From: Bryum argenteum
Taxonomy: Eukaryota; Streptophyta; Bryopsida; Bryales; Bryaceae
Direction of reading: 5' to 3'
DNA: 64,000 nucleotides
NCBI GenBank assembly: GCA_037043015.1
Contig: CM073328.1
Coordinates: 10,761,495 to 10,825,494 of the forward strand
Within the stretch, counting starts at the first letter, position 1. Every line of letters starts with the position of its first letter. The position numbers and the translations under genes were made by a program. Shown here piece by piece: positions 11,729 through 25,069 of this stretch. Under the pieces are notes generated by a model. The model saw nothing but the letters and a program-made list of their open reading frames with translations. It did no database searches and was not told where the DNA came from.

Positions 11729-14700
11729 TCACCATTGCTTTTTGCCTTTCTTTTTCTTGCTTCGAGTTTTGGTGGCTGATCCTGGCTTGGATGGCGAAGG
11801 CGAGCCCTTTGGAACGCCACCATTGTTCAAGTCACCGAAGTTGCCTGCGCTCATCTGGTTCTGTAGCCACTCGAAAAATTCTTGCTCCGTCATTTTCTCA
11901 TTGGGAAATGCAAAACCCTCGGGAAATGGGGTGCCATCGGGAAACTTCGGTGGCCTTGCTGGTCGTGTGGGACTCTTCCCGATTCCAGATGTGCTCACAT
12001 GAAACGTCGGTTTGTGTGTATTTGGTGGAAACTTCAGTCCCTGCACAACCCCATAAGACATATTGAACTTCGTAGCAATGCTAGAATAGGTAAGCACCAA
12101 TAGAAGCTCGCACATTTCTATGTATCAACTTTAGAATGCGCAGAAGAAAATGCAAGATGAAAATGATATAGACTGAAGCGAGAGTCTACTTTCATTTTCC
12201 AAGAGAAAGACGACAACGAAATAGGACATATTGCATGATTCATGTAGCTTTTATGTGTTAAAGGGCATTGTCAGTATTGACAACAATGGGATACAAGTTA
12301 GATGGTCTTACCTGACAAAGGACCCACTCCGTAACTTCGTAAACGTTACCGTCAGCACAAGCGTAGGCATGAGGAAGGTCGATCTGTAAGCAACATCAAA
12401 TATGAACACGTTAGAAGCTGAAACCGGTGAAACAATAGGATTGAAATAGACTTCACTAGGCTCTGAGTTTCGTGGGAAGGATCACGAACCTTTTGAAAGA
12501 TTCCAAAGAAGAACGCTTGGCCAGTCTGTTCAATCCATCCATCGCCATCCTTAGCGGGATGATGATCTTGGCACTCCTGCGCAGATGGAGCCGAGTTACA
12601 GATGAGTGTCGTAACACTATCAATACTCAAGACAATATGTAGCTCCATATATATTATTACCATTTTTCGGTAGTTTTTCTGAGAATGCTGTCGCTGCACT
12701 GCAGAATTGATCAAAATGGTAGAAAGTCTCACCTGACACCATCTTGCCCGAAGCTTAGTTTTGTTGGTAAATATCCACGCATGATTATTCCCACACTTTC
12801 GACATAATATTCTACGAGAACCTGCTGGTAAGTCCTCGTCACCATCATCTTCCGAATGCTTACAACCACAATCTTTCTGCACAAAGAAGAAGCGTGTATC
12901 AGATAAGATGCAATCAACGTTCATCATGGTATGGTACTCAATGTCCAAAAGCATACTTCATTCGCAATGGCTATAAATAAGAATTTGCAGAATTTCAACT
13001 AAAAATGAGGAACTTGATGAATGCGATGCTGATAGAAAAAAGTTACCCCATGTAAATGTCTTCCTAAATCTTCTCGACGCAAATCTTCGTCGTAAGTAAT
13101 CTTTTTGGTTGAATCCAATAAAACCTGGTAAATCCTCCAAATTAGAGACCATGGTACAAACCCCAGCACGATTCACTCTGTACGTCCAGTGATTCTTGCA
13201 ACTCAAAAATGTGTTCACGTATATGAACATACTTTCAAAGACAAATCAAGCTCCCAACTTCAGACTAAGTACAAATTAGTACCTCATAAGCATTCTGTAA
13301 ACGCTTGAAAGCCTCTTCAGCTTGGTCGTTCCCTCCATTTTTATCAGGATGAACTAACATTGCCTGCAGAATGTCAATGCCCCAGTAAAAAAATAGACGA
13401 ATCAGACAACAAAAGAACTTTGATATACACCTCACTCCTCAACCTACAGAACTCTAAGCTAAATCAACATATCTACATACTCGGGAAATACTGAAAGATC
13501 TAATTGCAGCAAACTTGGCAGCAAGCGAGTCCATGTTTTCACACGATACTCTTACACATTTACAACGATAAGAAGTAGAAAATGGTAAGGTGGCTGGGCA
13601 GTATAAGAATTCTACCTTTTTTCTATATTCTCTTTTAAGACTCGATACATCAAAAATTTCATATCGGGCAAATCCAAGAACACCGTAATGGTCGTTACAA
13701 CCCAAAACACGAGCAACTTCTTCCTCCGCTGACAAGGGATCGCCTTCATTTACACCGCTGGTAGAAGCACCAGCGCTTGAGCGAGCACTGTCGAATGAAT
13801 CTGGCACGCTACCATCTGAAGAAGACCTTCCGTTGAATGATGACTTCTGCTGAAAAGGTGGAACATACTCTGCTTTCGTCTGCGAGAATTTCTCCTCTTT
13901 CTCGACGGTGCTGAGAAAATATAGCGCCAGGTCCGAGGACACGAAGGCCAGAGCATGCGTAAATAGTAGTCCAAGCCAACCTCCTTGGCATTTCATTGTA
14001 TAAGCCGCGTACAACATGGTAACGAGAACTGCAATCCGGCCCTGATTTGCTGCTAACAGAGCTCCTGAAAACATACAATCGCTTACAATCAGGTTAACCT
14101 CACATTCACCATCGGGAACGCTTGTCATGCATGAGAGTAGAAGTCCTTCCAGAGATTAGCTAAGACACTCTATTGATCTATGAAGCAATGCTTGATCTTG
14201 TACCTCCGAAGATGATAATAGCCCCTGTCGTCCAGAAACTTCCGTAAAGCCACAGCACGGCTGCACCAAAAAGGCCCAGGAGCGCAAATGCCGGGGTGTA
14301 TCCCACGAAAAAGATAGCTCCTGCTGCCAATCCCTGCAACATTGGCCATTTCCATCAACACTGAAAGAAAGTCTAGGAGTAGTATCCAGCACTGGAGAAG
14401 TGAGAAGAGGCTGACTCACCAGAACTACGATGAAGTTGAATAATCCTGAGAGTCTGATGAAATTGAGTATCGAACACCACAGCAGAAGAAAATGTGCAGC
14501 CGATCCCAATCGAAAGAGAGATGCAAAGCCTCGGATTGCACCCTCGAGACCGAGGAGACTGAGCATGACCATCACCCTCGTGATAAGAAGCAGCCATGCT
14601 CGCACTAACGGCCAATGCTGCTTAACCCTAAGCTCGATTTTTGCACGCAATTGCAGTAGATAATCCCTTGTAGCCAAGATTGTAGGCTCCTGCTTCTGAA

Positions 14701-15115
14701 GCCATTCTTTTCCCCATGCAGTCCAAGCGGCGATCACATCGCCGCTCGCCCTCTCAGTTGGAATACTCTCCTGCAGTATTGGCTCGCTCTTCTGTTCCAA
14801 AACCTCCTCCTCCTGCCTCTCTCCTCCACCTCTGTTCCTGCCCGGCTGACTCTTCATCCGTTTCATGCTCGGCAATCCCGCTGCCTTAATAGTTTCCGTT
14901 TTCTTGCTGCTGCTATTCCGTCCATTCTCCTTCTTACCCCCGCGTTTCGAGCCCTTGCCCTTGCCCGTAGCTTTTACCGGCGGGCTGCTCTCCTCCCGTC
15001 CACACTCCGAAGTGCTAGGCTCGTTCTCCTCCGACTGCATTGCCTCCGTTCGCACCTCGAACTTTTCTTCAACTTCCGGCGCAACCTCACCATCCTGAGG
15101 AGGAGGAGACTCCAT
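11729..15115 (-). CDS. DNAJC14-like membrane J-domain protein (Jiv90-type), 9 exons
   Basis: Exons: 14420-15115, 14204-14333, 13616-14064, 13283-13363, 13047-13124, 12733-12876, 12490-12576, 12312-12383, 11729-12040. Together they give an open frame of about 682 residues. The N-terminus is a charged Ser/Lys/Glu-rich tail; then several hydrophobic segments cross exon 1, exon 2 and the start of exon 3, so this is a membrane protein. The J domain spans exons 3-5, starting HYGVLGF and carrying the HPDKN motif that stimulates Hsp70 ATPase. Exons 6-9 hold a Cys-rich domain (CRKCGNNH, then WCQECQDHHP) and the block VYEVTEWVLCQG. That architecture matches human DNAJC14 (Jiv), whose C-terminal Jiv90 region follows the J domain. 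The tail is Lys-rich. ER membrane location is inferred from the family. All junctions keep frame and use GT/AG, so the gene looks intact. Confidence 0.9.
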
Positions 15116-15851
15116 GCTGTCACCCGCGCGTCCCGCTCAATACAATTCCTTCCAAATAACCATCCGTTCCATTTTCCGGCACCGCCAAACCCTATCTTAC
15201 CTACCACAATATATAATGGTCTCGAACATCAAGCCATTGCTAACCAAGATTTCCTGAAATAAAAAAACTTTTCAATGCCCGCGCAAATGAGTGTAAGCTA
15301 AGAATTGAGCCAAGATTTCGAGTGGAGAGGAGCGGTGACCATATGGTAAGAGAGAGCTTGTTTTCAACACGGAGCTGGAAAGTGACGGGAGTGATGTAAC
15401 GGACGGTTAAGAAGAAGTAAGAGAGCAAGCAAGGGAGGCAATGGCGGAATTGGCTATGGCGATGGCACAGAAAAAGATTTGCAATTGGTGAAGTGATCGG
15501 GAAACAACGTGAAAACCCTAATCTGGTCGTGAGAAACTCTACAGCCCCATGAATTGTTATAACTTACTAGTAAGTTCGAGGAAGCTCCCTTTGAAGGCAA
15601 CCCATTGTCCAATAAATGAGATGTAGGATAACGGGAAGAGAGAAGAGCTCATTGATCAAATTGTTGTGTAAATGGAGTACTAGCCATTTGGAGGGGAGTC
15701 ATCCTTTATGATGTCTTATGGAGTTTAGAGTAGTTGGTTGTAGTTTTGTTCTTACTTTTAGGAATCTTTGTACTTTTATAGCATGTACATGGTAATGAAA
15801 GCTCTTGTATTTTCATGTTATAGTAAAGATACTTTTTGTATTTTTTTAAAT

Positions 15852-15922
<71 letters not shown>

Positions 15923-17203
15923 AAAAATGAAAGATAGCTCTCTCTATAATGGCTCAAATTCCAGATGGCAAATTTGTACTGAAGTTAGTCGTGCGAGCAA
16001 TTTGTGTGCATAGGCGAAGTAGTGAAAGATTGGGGTAACTAGAATCATCGATTTTGGACTCATTTAGAAATTGTTATGAATTTTAGAAGTTGGACTTGTA
16101 AGTGTTCATTAATTGATCATGATTTAGTATTTTTGAGGTGAGTATATTGAAATCAATCTACAGAGCTAAAACGTACTCCTCCAAAATTTGCTATAAAGTT
16201 AAATGTCTAATTACGGACTCCTCAAGCGAAAGTGAAACTAAGGAGCGTGGCGTAAGTGAAACCAAGGAGCGTGGAAAAATGATGTTGCATAACTTATCAT
16301 TGGCTTCGAGCTAAGTTACCCTAGTAGTAATTAGGTTAGAAGATTGACAGGTTCCCAATTACATATTGCTAGTATGTAAAGTACATGTAAAACTTGCCTT
16401 ATCTGAGCATATTTAAACAATAAATAATATGACAAACATTAACAAAAGATTGGAATAAACGAACCCTTTACCTAGTCGACTACCAACTATATTTGAGAAT
16501 TTTCCAAAGTTGACTCTTCAAACAAGGACGTATGTGCGAAGACAACTACGTACTAAATTCATAAATGTTATGTATTAAATACGTAACGTGGTGATTGTTC
16601 TGCAATTTAATAACTAAAAAGAGGTTATGCGAGACAAAACAAAGAGTTGTATGCAACAATCTCAACTTTGAACAATCACACATAACATAGAAAAGCACCA
16701 CAATCACATGACTTGTTCGATTACAATATTGGTATTGATTTCAATACAAGTGGGCACCTGTGTACCGCCATGTCTAAAGCAGAGTTTTTTTTGCAAAAAC
16801 TCCACAGGTTTCCTAAAACAAACTCAAAAGCAGAGGTGTTCTAATAAGAAATCCACTAGTTTCATGATTAAAAAAAACCATGACTTTTCATAGTTCGGAT
16901 GAACTGAAAAAGACCTGAACCAATCACAATGAAAAGAAGGAAAAGAAACACCATCGATTCGAAGGTATACTTTTCGTGCTTCTTTGCAAGTGGCACTTGC
17001 CCTCGCTTGTGAATGTTCTTTTGGAACTTGGCGCTCTTGTAATCAGATAATCGCCTTGATGTCGTCATCTTGCTCGATCTGCCTCACACATCAAAGGATT
17101 GTCGTTGTTACCAAGCTCCCAACTCACAACTTTTATTCATTCATAAAAACTACAAGTATTACTTTAGAGAAACCCCAAATGATTACCTTATAAGTTCCAC
17201 AAT
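15116..17203. other. DNAJC14-like gene promoter side and AT-rich intergenic DNA
   Basis: The first few hundred bases should hold the J-protein promoter and 5' UTR. A TA dinucleotide microsatellite occupies about 15851-15920. From 16000 to 17200 only short chance frames are seen; nothing conserved is recognised. Confidence 0.55.
15851..15920. repeat. TA dinucleotide microsatellite
   Basis: An almost pure run of TA repeats with one interruption near 15862. It is a simple repeat and a likely hotspot of length change. Confidence 0.95.
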
Positions 17204-17234
17204 ATGGATGTTGTGATGAATCAATCAATTACTC

Positions 17235-17895
17235 ACCCTCTCAGAAAACCCTTGCTCGCCGCCTCAGAGAACCCTTGCTCGCCGCCTCAGAGAACCCTTG
17301 CTCGATGCCTCACACAACTCTTGCTCGCCGCCCAAGAGAACCTCTGCTTGCCGCCTCACACAACTCTTGCTCGCCGCCTCACACAACCCTTGCTCGCCGC
17401 CTCAAAGAATCCTTGTTGGCCGCAAAGATCTCTTGCGCGCCGCCTCACACACCCCTTGTTCGCCGCCTCACACAACCCTTGCTCACCGCCTCAAAGAATC
17501 CTTGTTGGCCGCAAAGATCTCTTGCGCGCCGCCTCACACAACCCTTGTTCGCCGCCTCAAAGAACTCTTGCTTGCCGCAAAGATCTCTTGCGCGCCGCCT
17601 CACACAACCCTTGCTCGCGGCCTTTGAGAACTCCTACGCGCTGCCTTACACAACCCTTGCTCGCCGCCTCAGAGAACCTTTGTTCACCACCTCACACAAC
17701 CCTTGCTCGCCGTTTCAGAGAACCCTTGCTAGCCGCCTCAGAGAACCTTGATCGGCCCTTAGAGAATCCTTGCTCGTCGCCTCAAAGCACGCTTGCTCGC
17801 CGCCTCAAAGTACGCTTGTTCGCTACCTCAAAGCACGCTTGCTCGCCGCCTAAAGAACCCTTGTTGGCCGCCTAAAAAATCCTTGCTCGCCCCCT
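17235..17895. repeat. GC-rich 23-bp minisatellite, over two dozen units
   Basis: Tandem units of about 23 bp around the core CCTTGCTCGCCGCCTCA, in variants ending CACAAC, AGAGAAC or AAAGAATC. A longer sub-pattern around GGCCGCAAAGATCTCTTGCG recurs three times. Because 23 is not a multiple of 3, each frame cycles through the same 23-residue peptide, and long open frames exist in all three plus-strand frames (17204-17875, 17275-17751, 17298-17627). The array is GC-rich in an AT-rich setting. No splice-linked gene was found around it, so I treat it as a minisatellite, not a gene. Confidence 0.9.
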
Positions 17896-18744
17896 TAGAC
17901 AACCCTAACACAGATGCCAAATAAGAACACGTGTGAGTCTTTTAGAGCTTTCTTGAAGCGTAGAAGTGGATGAAGACGTCCGAGTGAATGAAAAAGTGTA
18001 AGGCATTTATTGTCGTATTTTTTAACAATAATGTCAATAATGTAAAAATAATTTTTATTAATTGCATTGAGCATGAGGATCAATTTTTAGCACAAAGCTT
18101 TTGGAAGAGTGTCATTGATGAATTTATTTAGGTATGTCAATAGTATTGCATGTTTCTAATGTACATAAAATATACCCAAATTAGTAAATCTCAAGGTTTT
18201 GTTGGATTATAGCCACATTGCCCCTTTGGATTTTTCACTAATCAATGACCAACCATGCCTCTTCATTTCGCATGGTTGCTAGAAATCTTGCTCATATGAA
18301 AAAATAATCTAAAATTTACTACAATGTAAAAGATTAATATGGTTTCTAACTTTTCTTTTTTTACTTTTTGCAAAAATACTTCAAAATTCTATATATGCCA
18401 ACCTTCTTTTGAAATATGGAAACGTGTGCTTTGAACCACTCCTACAAATTTTTTGTTTAAATTCCTTGTGCTTTGTTTACCCCATTTACAATGAGATCTT
18501 CTTGTTCATAGATATATATAGAAAATAAATATACATATAATATTTACAATGTAAGAATGTGCTTAAAGGAGAAACATAAAACTTCAAATTAAATTGAAAT
18601 TTAAAGCACCACCTATGGAAATTATGCTATGGGCTTCATGCTCCTCGTGCACACATGAATCCAAGACATTTTGAAGATTTTGCTTTTTTTTTTGCAAGGT
18701 TCATACACATGAAATAAGGACAAATAAAATTGTGTTGTGGAGAA
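17896..18744. other. AT-rich intergenic DNA
   Basis: Low-complexity AT-rich sequence with no conserved frame, RNA gene or clear repeat boundary. Confidence 0.55.
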
Positions 18745-19179
18745 TTAAAGCTTCACTCAACTCAAACCACAAGGTATTGACATTAAAGATGTCCTTAGGG
18801 TGACCCTTGGGTGTCATAATACCACCCTTCTTTCCCAATTTGAGGTTGATTTGGACTATAATCATTCTCAAAGTATAAATGTGAGGACTAGTATCATTCT
18901 TACACAACTTCTAATACCTTGTTGCTCACTTCCAAGCTATGAAGGTGAATTGGAACAAGTGTTCTATTAGCACTAGCCTCATCCACGATTGAGACCACTT
19001 GCAAAAATTGCTTCAAATAAGTTCCATTTTGGGAGTACAGGAGTCAACACAAAACAACACACTTGTCTCTTGGTATCAATTTTATAATCATATACTAAAA
19101 ACCATTCACTACATGAATGGTTTTCTCTAAGAGCATCTTTATTGTCGATACCTTGTGGTTTGAGTTGAGTAAAACTTTA
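18745..19179. repeat. Inverted repeat (foldback), ~55-bp arms
   Basis: The left arm at 18745-18799 and the right arm at 19126-19179 are inverted copies, sharing the stretch ACTCAACTCAAACCACAAGG and flanks with a few mismatches. About 330 bp separate them. This is likely a miniature DNA element, but I cannot define ends or a target duplication. Confidence 0.6.
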
Positions 19180-19220
19180 CAGAAGTAATTGTGCACAAAT
19201 ATGAGTTGAACTTTATTTAA

Positions 19221-19794
19221 CCCCTAAAGATCCAAAAGGACCAAATCGGGCTTTTGCTATTTTGGCAGCCTAGATGAATAGGTTAAAAGTAACATTTTTG
19301 CCTAATTTTTTTAATGGATGCTCCCTATACTGCAAAGTATATGTACTAAAATTTGCAAAGCCCAATTCCACTTTTTGAGTCTTCTACAACAATTCTTGGT
19401 TTGCGAGCCGAACTGGGGCAGTTTAAATTTAGTATTTTTTGAGATCTTTTATTGGAAATATGTTCATGACTAAAGCACTACTTACGCTCCAAAGGGCCCC
19501 AAGTCACAAAGGCTACCAATTTTACAAGGGCACCTCCAAAAGTGTCAAAAATAATCTCAACAATGCCCAAAAAAACTTCGTAGACAAACTTTGGATGTTT
19601 TGATCTCTCAAATGGTAAACATCCAACGGTCAGTTTTTAAATCACATACTCAAAATTGGCTTAGGTATAAGATCTTACAGTTGGAAGTTAAAAAAAGAAT
19701 AAAAAAATTGTTTCGCACCCCTTGAAGTGCATAGAGGTAGAGAATTGGAGTTTTGAGGTTTCAAGCTTCCAAAACACACAAGGATTTTTAGGGG
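19221..19794. mobile_element. piggyBac-like non-autonomous element E1, 574 bp
   Basis: The ends are CCCCTAAAGATCC and the inverse GGATTTTTAGGGG, flanked on both sides by TTAA (19217-19220 and 19795-19798). The TTAA target duplication and C-rich inverted ends are features of the piggyBac superfamily. The interior is homologous to the element at 20437-21007, for example around the shared GGCAGCCTAGATGAA. It has no transposase frame. Confidence 0.8.
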
Positions 19795-20240
19795 TTAAGA
19801 GGCGACATCCCCTAAGTCAGTGAATCATATTCTGAAGAAATCTAAAATATTATACAAGTTGACTTATCAGTACATTCTATCCTTCTTTTCACATTGTACA
19901 TACTCTAATATATTAAATAAACACTCAAACCCTTATGGACTTTATCAACACCAAAGTCATTTATTGAGAAGTTAGGTATGTATATAAATTATGTTTATTG
20001 TAAACAATGAGAGTGATGAAGTGCATATGATGTTCATAATCAAACACCTATGAGTTTTTGTGGGTTTGGATTCACCAATGATAGGAGTACGTAGCAATTT
20101 ATATTTTTTGGAATTGATCAAGGCAAAACCGAGTGAGGCCAATATAGGTTACAATGTGGATTGTTTATAGTTGTGATCAATTCTAATATCAATGTTGCAC
20201 AAGATATTTCAAATAAATAAATAAATAAATAATCTATATA

Positions 20241-20272
<32 letters not shown>

Positions 20273-20436
20273 GTGCAAGAAAAATGTCAGAAACATAGAA
20301 CTTTTATTAATTCATTAATTCCAAGACCGTTCGTGTCATAATGAGTTCTAGCCACATGTCACTTTAATTGATCTCTCTAAAAGCTCATGGATAAGGAGGT
20401 TACTATAATGTACAGTGATGTTTTTTCGGCCTCTAA
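19795..20436. other. AT-rich spacer with a TA microsatellite
   Basis: It contains a TAAA-rich run followed by a TA repeat near 20233-20272. No coding or RNA feature was recognised. Confidence 0.5.
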
Positions 20437-21007
20437 CCCCTAAAGGTCTAAGAAGGCCAAAATGGCTATTTGCGCTTTTGGGCAGCCTAGATGAAGGAGT
20501 TAAGAGTAATATTTTTGCCTAAGATATTTATTGGATGTTAGGTATACTACAAGGTGTTTATGTGGTAATTCTTAAAGTCAATATTCAAAGTAAGAAATTC
20601 TGACACAACTCTTCGTTTTCAAATTCAAAAAGGGCATTTCTAGCAGGTTCAAATTTAATCCTTTTCTATTTATTTTTTTCCTTAGAGATATGTTTAAAAT
20701 GATACTACTACTCATAATTTCAAAAAATCCAAGTTGAAGCTCTTACCAATTTACAAGGGCAAACTCCAAAGTTTACTAGAGCAAGCTTCAACATTTGCAA
20801 AAAAACTCAATTCATCAGCTTTGAAGGCTATGATCACACAAATGGTAACTATCCAAGAGTTGAAATTTGACATGGTGTTAGTGTAAATAGTCATTTAAAA
20901 AATCATACTGTTGGAAATACAGAAAAGATATTAAAATATTGAATCATACTTCAATCTGTACAAAATGGTCAAAAATTGGCTCAAAAACATGCTTGGACCT
21001 TTTAAGG
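20437..21007. mobile_element. piggyBac-like non-autonomous element E2, ~571 bp
   Basis: A second copy of the 19.2 kb element in the same orientation. The left end is CCCCTAAAGGTC preceded by CTAA, the right end GACCTTTTAAGG followed by TTAA. One flank has probably mutated from TTAA. Length and interior agree with E1, so these are two members of one family. Confidence 0.7.
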
Positions 21008-22289
21008 TTAATTATTCTTACTCTTTATTTACACTCTAAGGTGGGGTGTTCATCGCGCTTCTACAAGCTTGGCAAAGGTTTGACTTGTATTTTTCTTTTA
21101 TAATAGGGAAATTTGTTATTTGTGCTAGAAACAAATATAAAAACAAAAAAAATTAAAGGATAGTTAGGATACTTGAGGCCATTGCTAACCAAGCCATCTA
21201 TAAGTGATAAGTTTCTTTGCCCTTCCATGTTTCAACAATCATGTAGTATTCTTAATGATTTTATCTAATACCCATGGATACGTATACAATCTATAGTACT
21301 TTGTAATAGAAAACAAATTCTTGCTTTGTGATAGAATATGTTGAAGTGTAATATTCACAAACATAGAATATCCATGCATAAAATCATATCTAGTTATACA
21401 ATAATTGACTTGTGAAAAAACTTAAGATAAATTTTCCCTTTGTATGTTGCTAGTGAAAAATAAAATGGTAAATTGGAAAGGTAAAATATTGCACAAATAT
21501 TGTTTGATGAAGATTGAGACCGCTATCAGTGCTCATGTGCACGAGTAAAAATGAAAAGTGTCCACATATAAGCAAATATTCAAACTACTCCATTCTATAT
21601 TGTCCTTTATTTTCACCTTCGTTGACCAAATTTTCTTAACTTTTTTCTTGAGTTTAGTTATAATATAATGTACTTGATATGTCAACTGATGATTCCTAAA
21701 ACCAATAATAAATAAGTCCCGATATTCTTGACTCAGTTGACTATAACAAGCTCTGAGAAAATAGTAATAAATTACAATAAATAACATGTTTATGGGGAGT
21801 CAAGTTGTTCATGCGGCCTATTCAAGACAAAATTTCCAATCATTTTTTTAGTTTAATGTGGCAGAGGGCATACTGATATAGTAAAAATTACAGATTAGCC
21901 CCATGACCTCTATTATGTAGTCTAGTGTAATTGATGTAATAAACCTATAATATTTAACTTTTATTTGAAGAATTTACAGACCATGTTCACAAGATCTTCT
22001 CTCACCTACAAAGTTAGTTAACTTCTCAACCATTGAATCTACTAGAAGTAAAGTTTTATAGCAAACCGTGATCATGAAGTATAGCAACGTTGAACATACA
22101 TATTAGCAAACATTGTAGTTTTTTTTTGACTACAAGTCCCCTACATCAAGGTTTGTAAATTAATTTGAGCTCTACTGACTAGGTGTAGCTATTTGCCGAC
22201 ATTTCTCATATTACACCGACTAAATGGGGCTATTAGCCAACATTTCTCATATCCCAGTGGTTTTTCACACAGTACAAAATATAAAACCA
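21008..22289. other. AT-rich intergenic DNA, no gene seen
   Basis: Only short open frames. A sequence reading GGGGAGTCAAGTTG near 21793 resembles the ends of a dispersed foldback family seen at 28.5, 33.8 and 45.66 kb; a full element cannot be delimited here. Confidence 0.5.
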
Positions 22290-23930
22290 TGTGGTAAAAA
22301 TGGAAAGGGGGCTAGTAAAGATGATATTTAGAGTGCATGTTCTAATGTTAAGAATAAAAACCATGTTGAGAATCTTCCGGATCCTCCTCTATTCCCTACA
22401 TCCCATTGCAACAAGGTTAGTGGGGTATAAAGACTTCTCACCATGCTTCAATTCTAAGTTTAAAACCTATACAATTTAAGAATCTACTAATTTGACTAGT
22501 ATTTTTTGGTACAAACAAAAAACCTATATACTAAATATGAAATAAGCTATTTACATAGAAGAATCCTAATGTATATACTCAATATTCTATGCAATGCAAC
22601 ACACAACACATTCACATGCAAACTCCAATGTAATGTGAAAGCACTCCTAAACAAAAGGAATGAAGCATGGCCTTCCACAAGGTAAAAGCATAAACTCACT
22701 TTGTAAATATGGAAAGAGGGCCAACAAAGATCATGTTGTTTAAATTCCCAATCTAGAGTCTTATCACCACCCAACCATGTTAAGAATCTTCCAAATCCCA
22801 TTCTATTCCCTACATCCCATTGCAACAAGGTTAGTAAGGTAAAAAGACTTCTACAATCCACCTTACTTCAATCCCAAGCCGGAAACTTCTACTTCAACAT
22901 TTACTAATTTGACAATTGTTTTTTGACATAGACAACAACATACACGCTAAATATGCAATAAGCTATTTACATAAAAGAATCCTAACATATATACTGAATA
23001 TTCTTTGCAATGCAACACACAACACATTCACATGCAAACTCCAATGTAATGTGAAAGCACCCCTAAACAAAAGGAATGAAGCATGGCCTTCCGCAAGGTA
23101 AATGGTGAATACAAACTCACGTCGTAAATATGGAAAGAGGGCCAACAAATATCATGTTGTTTGGAGTGCCAATCTAGAATCTTGTTACCACCCAACCATG
23201 TCAAGATCTTTTCCCTACCTTCCAAATCCTTTGAATTCCGCTCTTTTCCCTACATCCCATTGCAACAAGGTTCGTAAGGTAAAAAGACTTCCACAATCCA
23301 CCTCATTCCAATCCCAAGGTGAAAACTTTTACTACAACATCTACCAATTCGACAATTATTTTTCGACGTAGACAAAAACCTACAAGCTCAAAATGAATTA
23401 AGCTATTTACATTAAAGAATCCTAACATACATACTGAGTATTCTATGCAATGCAACTTAAAACACACTCACATGCAAACTCCAATGTAATATGAAAGCAC
23501 TCCTAAACAAAAGGAATGAGGCGTGGCCTCCCACAAGGTAAAAAGCAAAATACAAACTCATGTGGTAAATATGGAAAGGGGGACAACAAAAATCATGTTG
23601 TCTTGAGTGCCAATCTAAAATCTTGTCAAGAATCTTCCAAATCCCACTCTATTCCCTACATCCGATTGCAACACGGTTAGCTGGGTATAAAGACTTCCAC
23701 AATCCACCTTACTCCAATCCCAAGGTAAAAACTTTTACTTCAACATCGACTAATTTGACACAGACAAACGCCAAATATGAAATTAGCCATTTACATAAAT
23801 ACCAAATATTCCATGCAATGCAACACATAAAACATTTACATGCAAGCTCCAATGTAATGTGAAAGCATCCCTAAACAAAAGGAATGAGGTATGGCCGCCC
23901 ACAAGGTAAAAGCAGAATGGGAACTGGGTT
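22290..23930. repeat. Tandem array, four units of ~410-440 bp
   Basis: Four consecutive diverged copies begin near 22290, 22700, 23110 and 23560. Each carries the blocks CTACATCCCATTGCAACA (CCGATTGCAACA in the last) and CACATGCAAACTCCAATGTA in the same order and spacing. The open frames inside are repeated with the unit and show no conserved family. This is satellite-like tandem DNA. Confidence 0.85.
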
Positions 23931-25069
23931 CTACGGAAAGCTGGCCAGCAGAGATTGTGTCTGGAGCGCTGTAGCAGACTAGCAGTAACAAAGTAGGTTT
24001 CTATTTTGAGATCGAAATCTAGGATGGGCCAGTCCACGTGTAAGCAGCATTTATGGTTTTTTAACGTTTCATCAATGAATATAGATATGGACAGAATCTC
24101 CTGAAAACCGGCACACGTGCATATATTTGGCACCTGAGAATTAATTGGAACACTTGGGTACATGCGTGCTCCAATTCTCTGAAACCCTCCTTTTTCTGCG
24201 GTGAACGGAGGCGCATCAAATCTTTCCGGTGCTTATGGTGTTAGGTTTCATAGGCAAATCTTATGGTGGTTCCTCTTATTTCTCTCTGGAAAGTATCTAG
24301 GAAGCTTCATTGCTGGAATATTCCTTGTGCGGTAATCTTTACCTTCAAACTTCTGTCCTAGGAGAAAGGATATCAGATTAGTCCATCGAAACTCTCACTG
24401 ATTCTGGTGAAGTTTCGACACAATTCTAACTAGGATAGTGTGGACCATTCAATGTTGAAACTCTGATTCTGGTGAAGTTTCGAAATCTCTGATTCTGGTG
24501 AAGTTTCGAAATCTCTGATTCTGGTGAAGTTTCGACACAATTGATATTCTGGATTGGCTTTTCGATTGAATAGTCCAGATTCCCTAGTTGGGTGAATTTT
24601 GCAAAGAGAGGTAATGTGTGATGACGAGCAATTTATGATTTTAACTTCAAGAATCTGTAGAAGTGAATGATAGGTTCTCCAGGGTTGAGAAATGACTTAG
24701 ATTGGAAATCAATCTTGGTCACAGTATCTGCTCGATTTAGAGGTGTTTGACAAATTGCAGATTTGCATTTCCCGTTCACAGAGATATTCTCAAGAAAGTT
24801 TGAACCGAAGTGAAAGACAACAGTAGAAGGCTGTTCTATTCTAGTGATGATGCAATCTCACATAAAAGAGCGTCATTCAAATCAAGCTTACCACAACCTC
24901 ATTGATATTAACCACATTACAAGTCTGATGGACACCACTACCTTCGATTGTGAGTACGAAGGATAACATGCAGCAGTACAAATCTTGTCACGAGTCTACA
25001 AAACTCAAGGTATTAGGAAGTGTTTGGAGTCATGAAGAAAACTTCTATAGTTGCAGAATGATTAGTTTA
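23931..25069. other. Intergenic DNA with a short 26-bp minisatellite
   Basis: Around 24401-24538 the motif CTGATTCTGGTGAAGTTTCG recurs four times; the last three are spaced 26 bp apart. The rest holds no recognisable gene. Confidence 0.55.

Noticed and set aside
15706-16013. Frames encoding long Tyr-Ile runs on both strands
   Set aside because: They are the translation of a TA microsatellite.
17235-17895. CRISPR-like appearance of regular short repeats
   Set aside because: Units are contiguous with no unique spacers, in a eukaryotic genome; it is a minisatellite.
18000-25000. LTR retrotransposon or virus-derived sequence in the gene-poor region
   Set aside because: I looked for reverse-transcriptase, integrase or LTR-like direct repeats and saw none that I could support.
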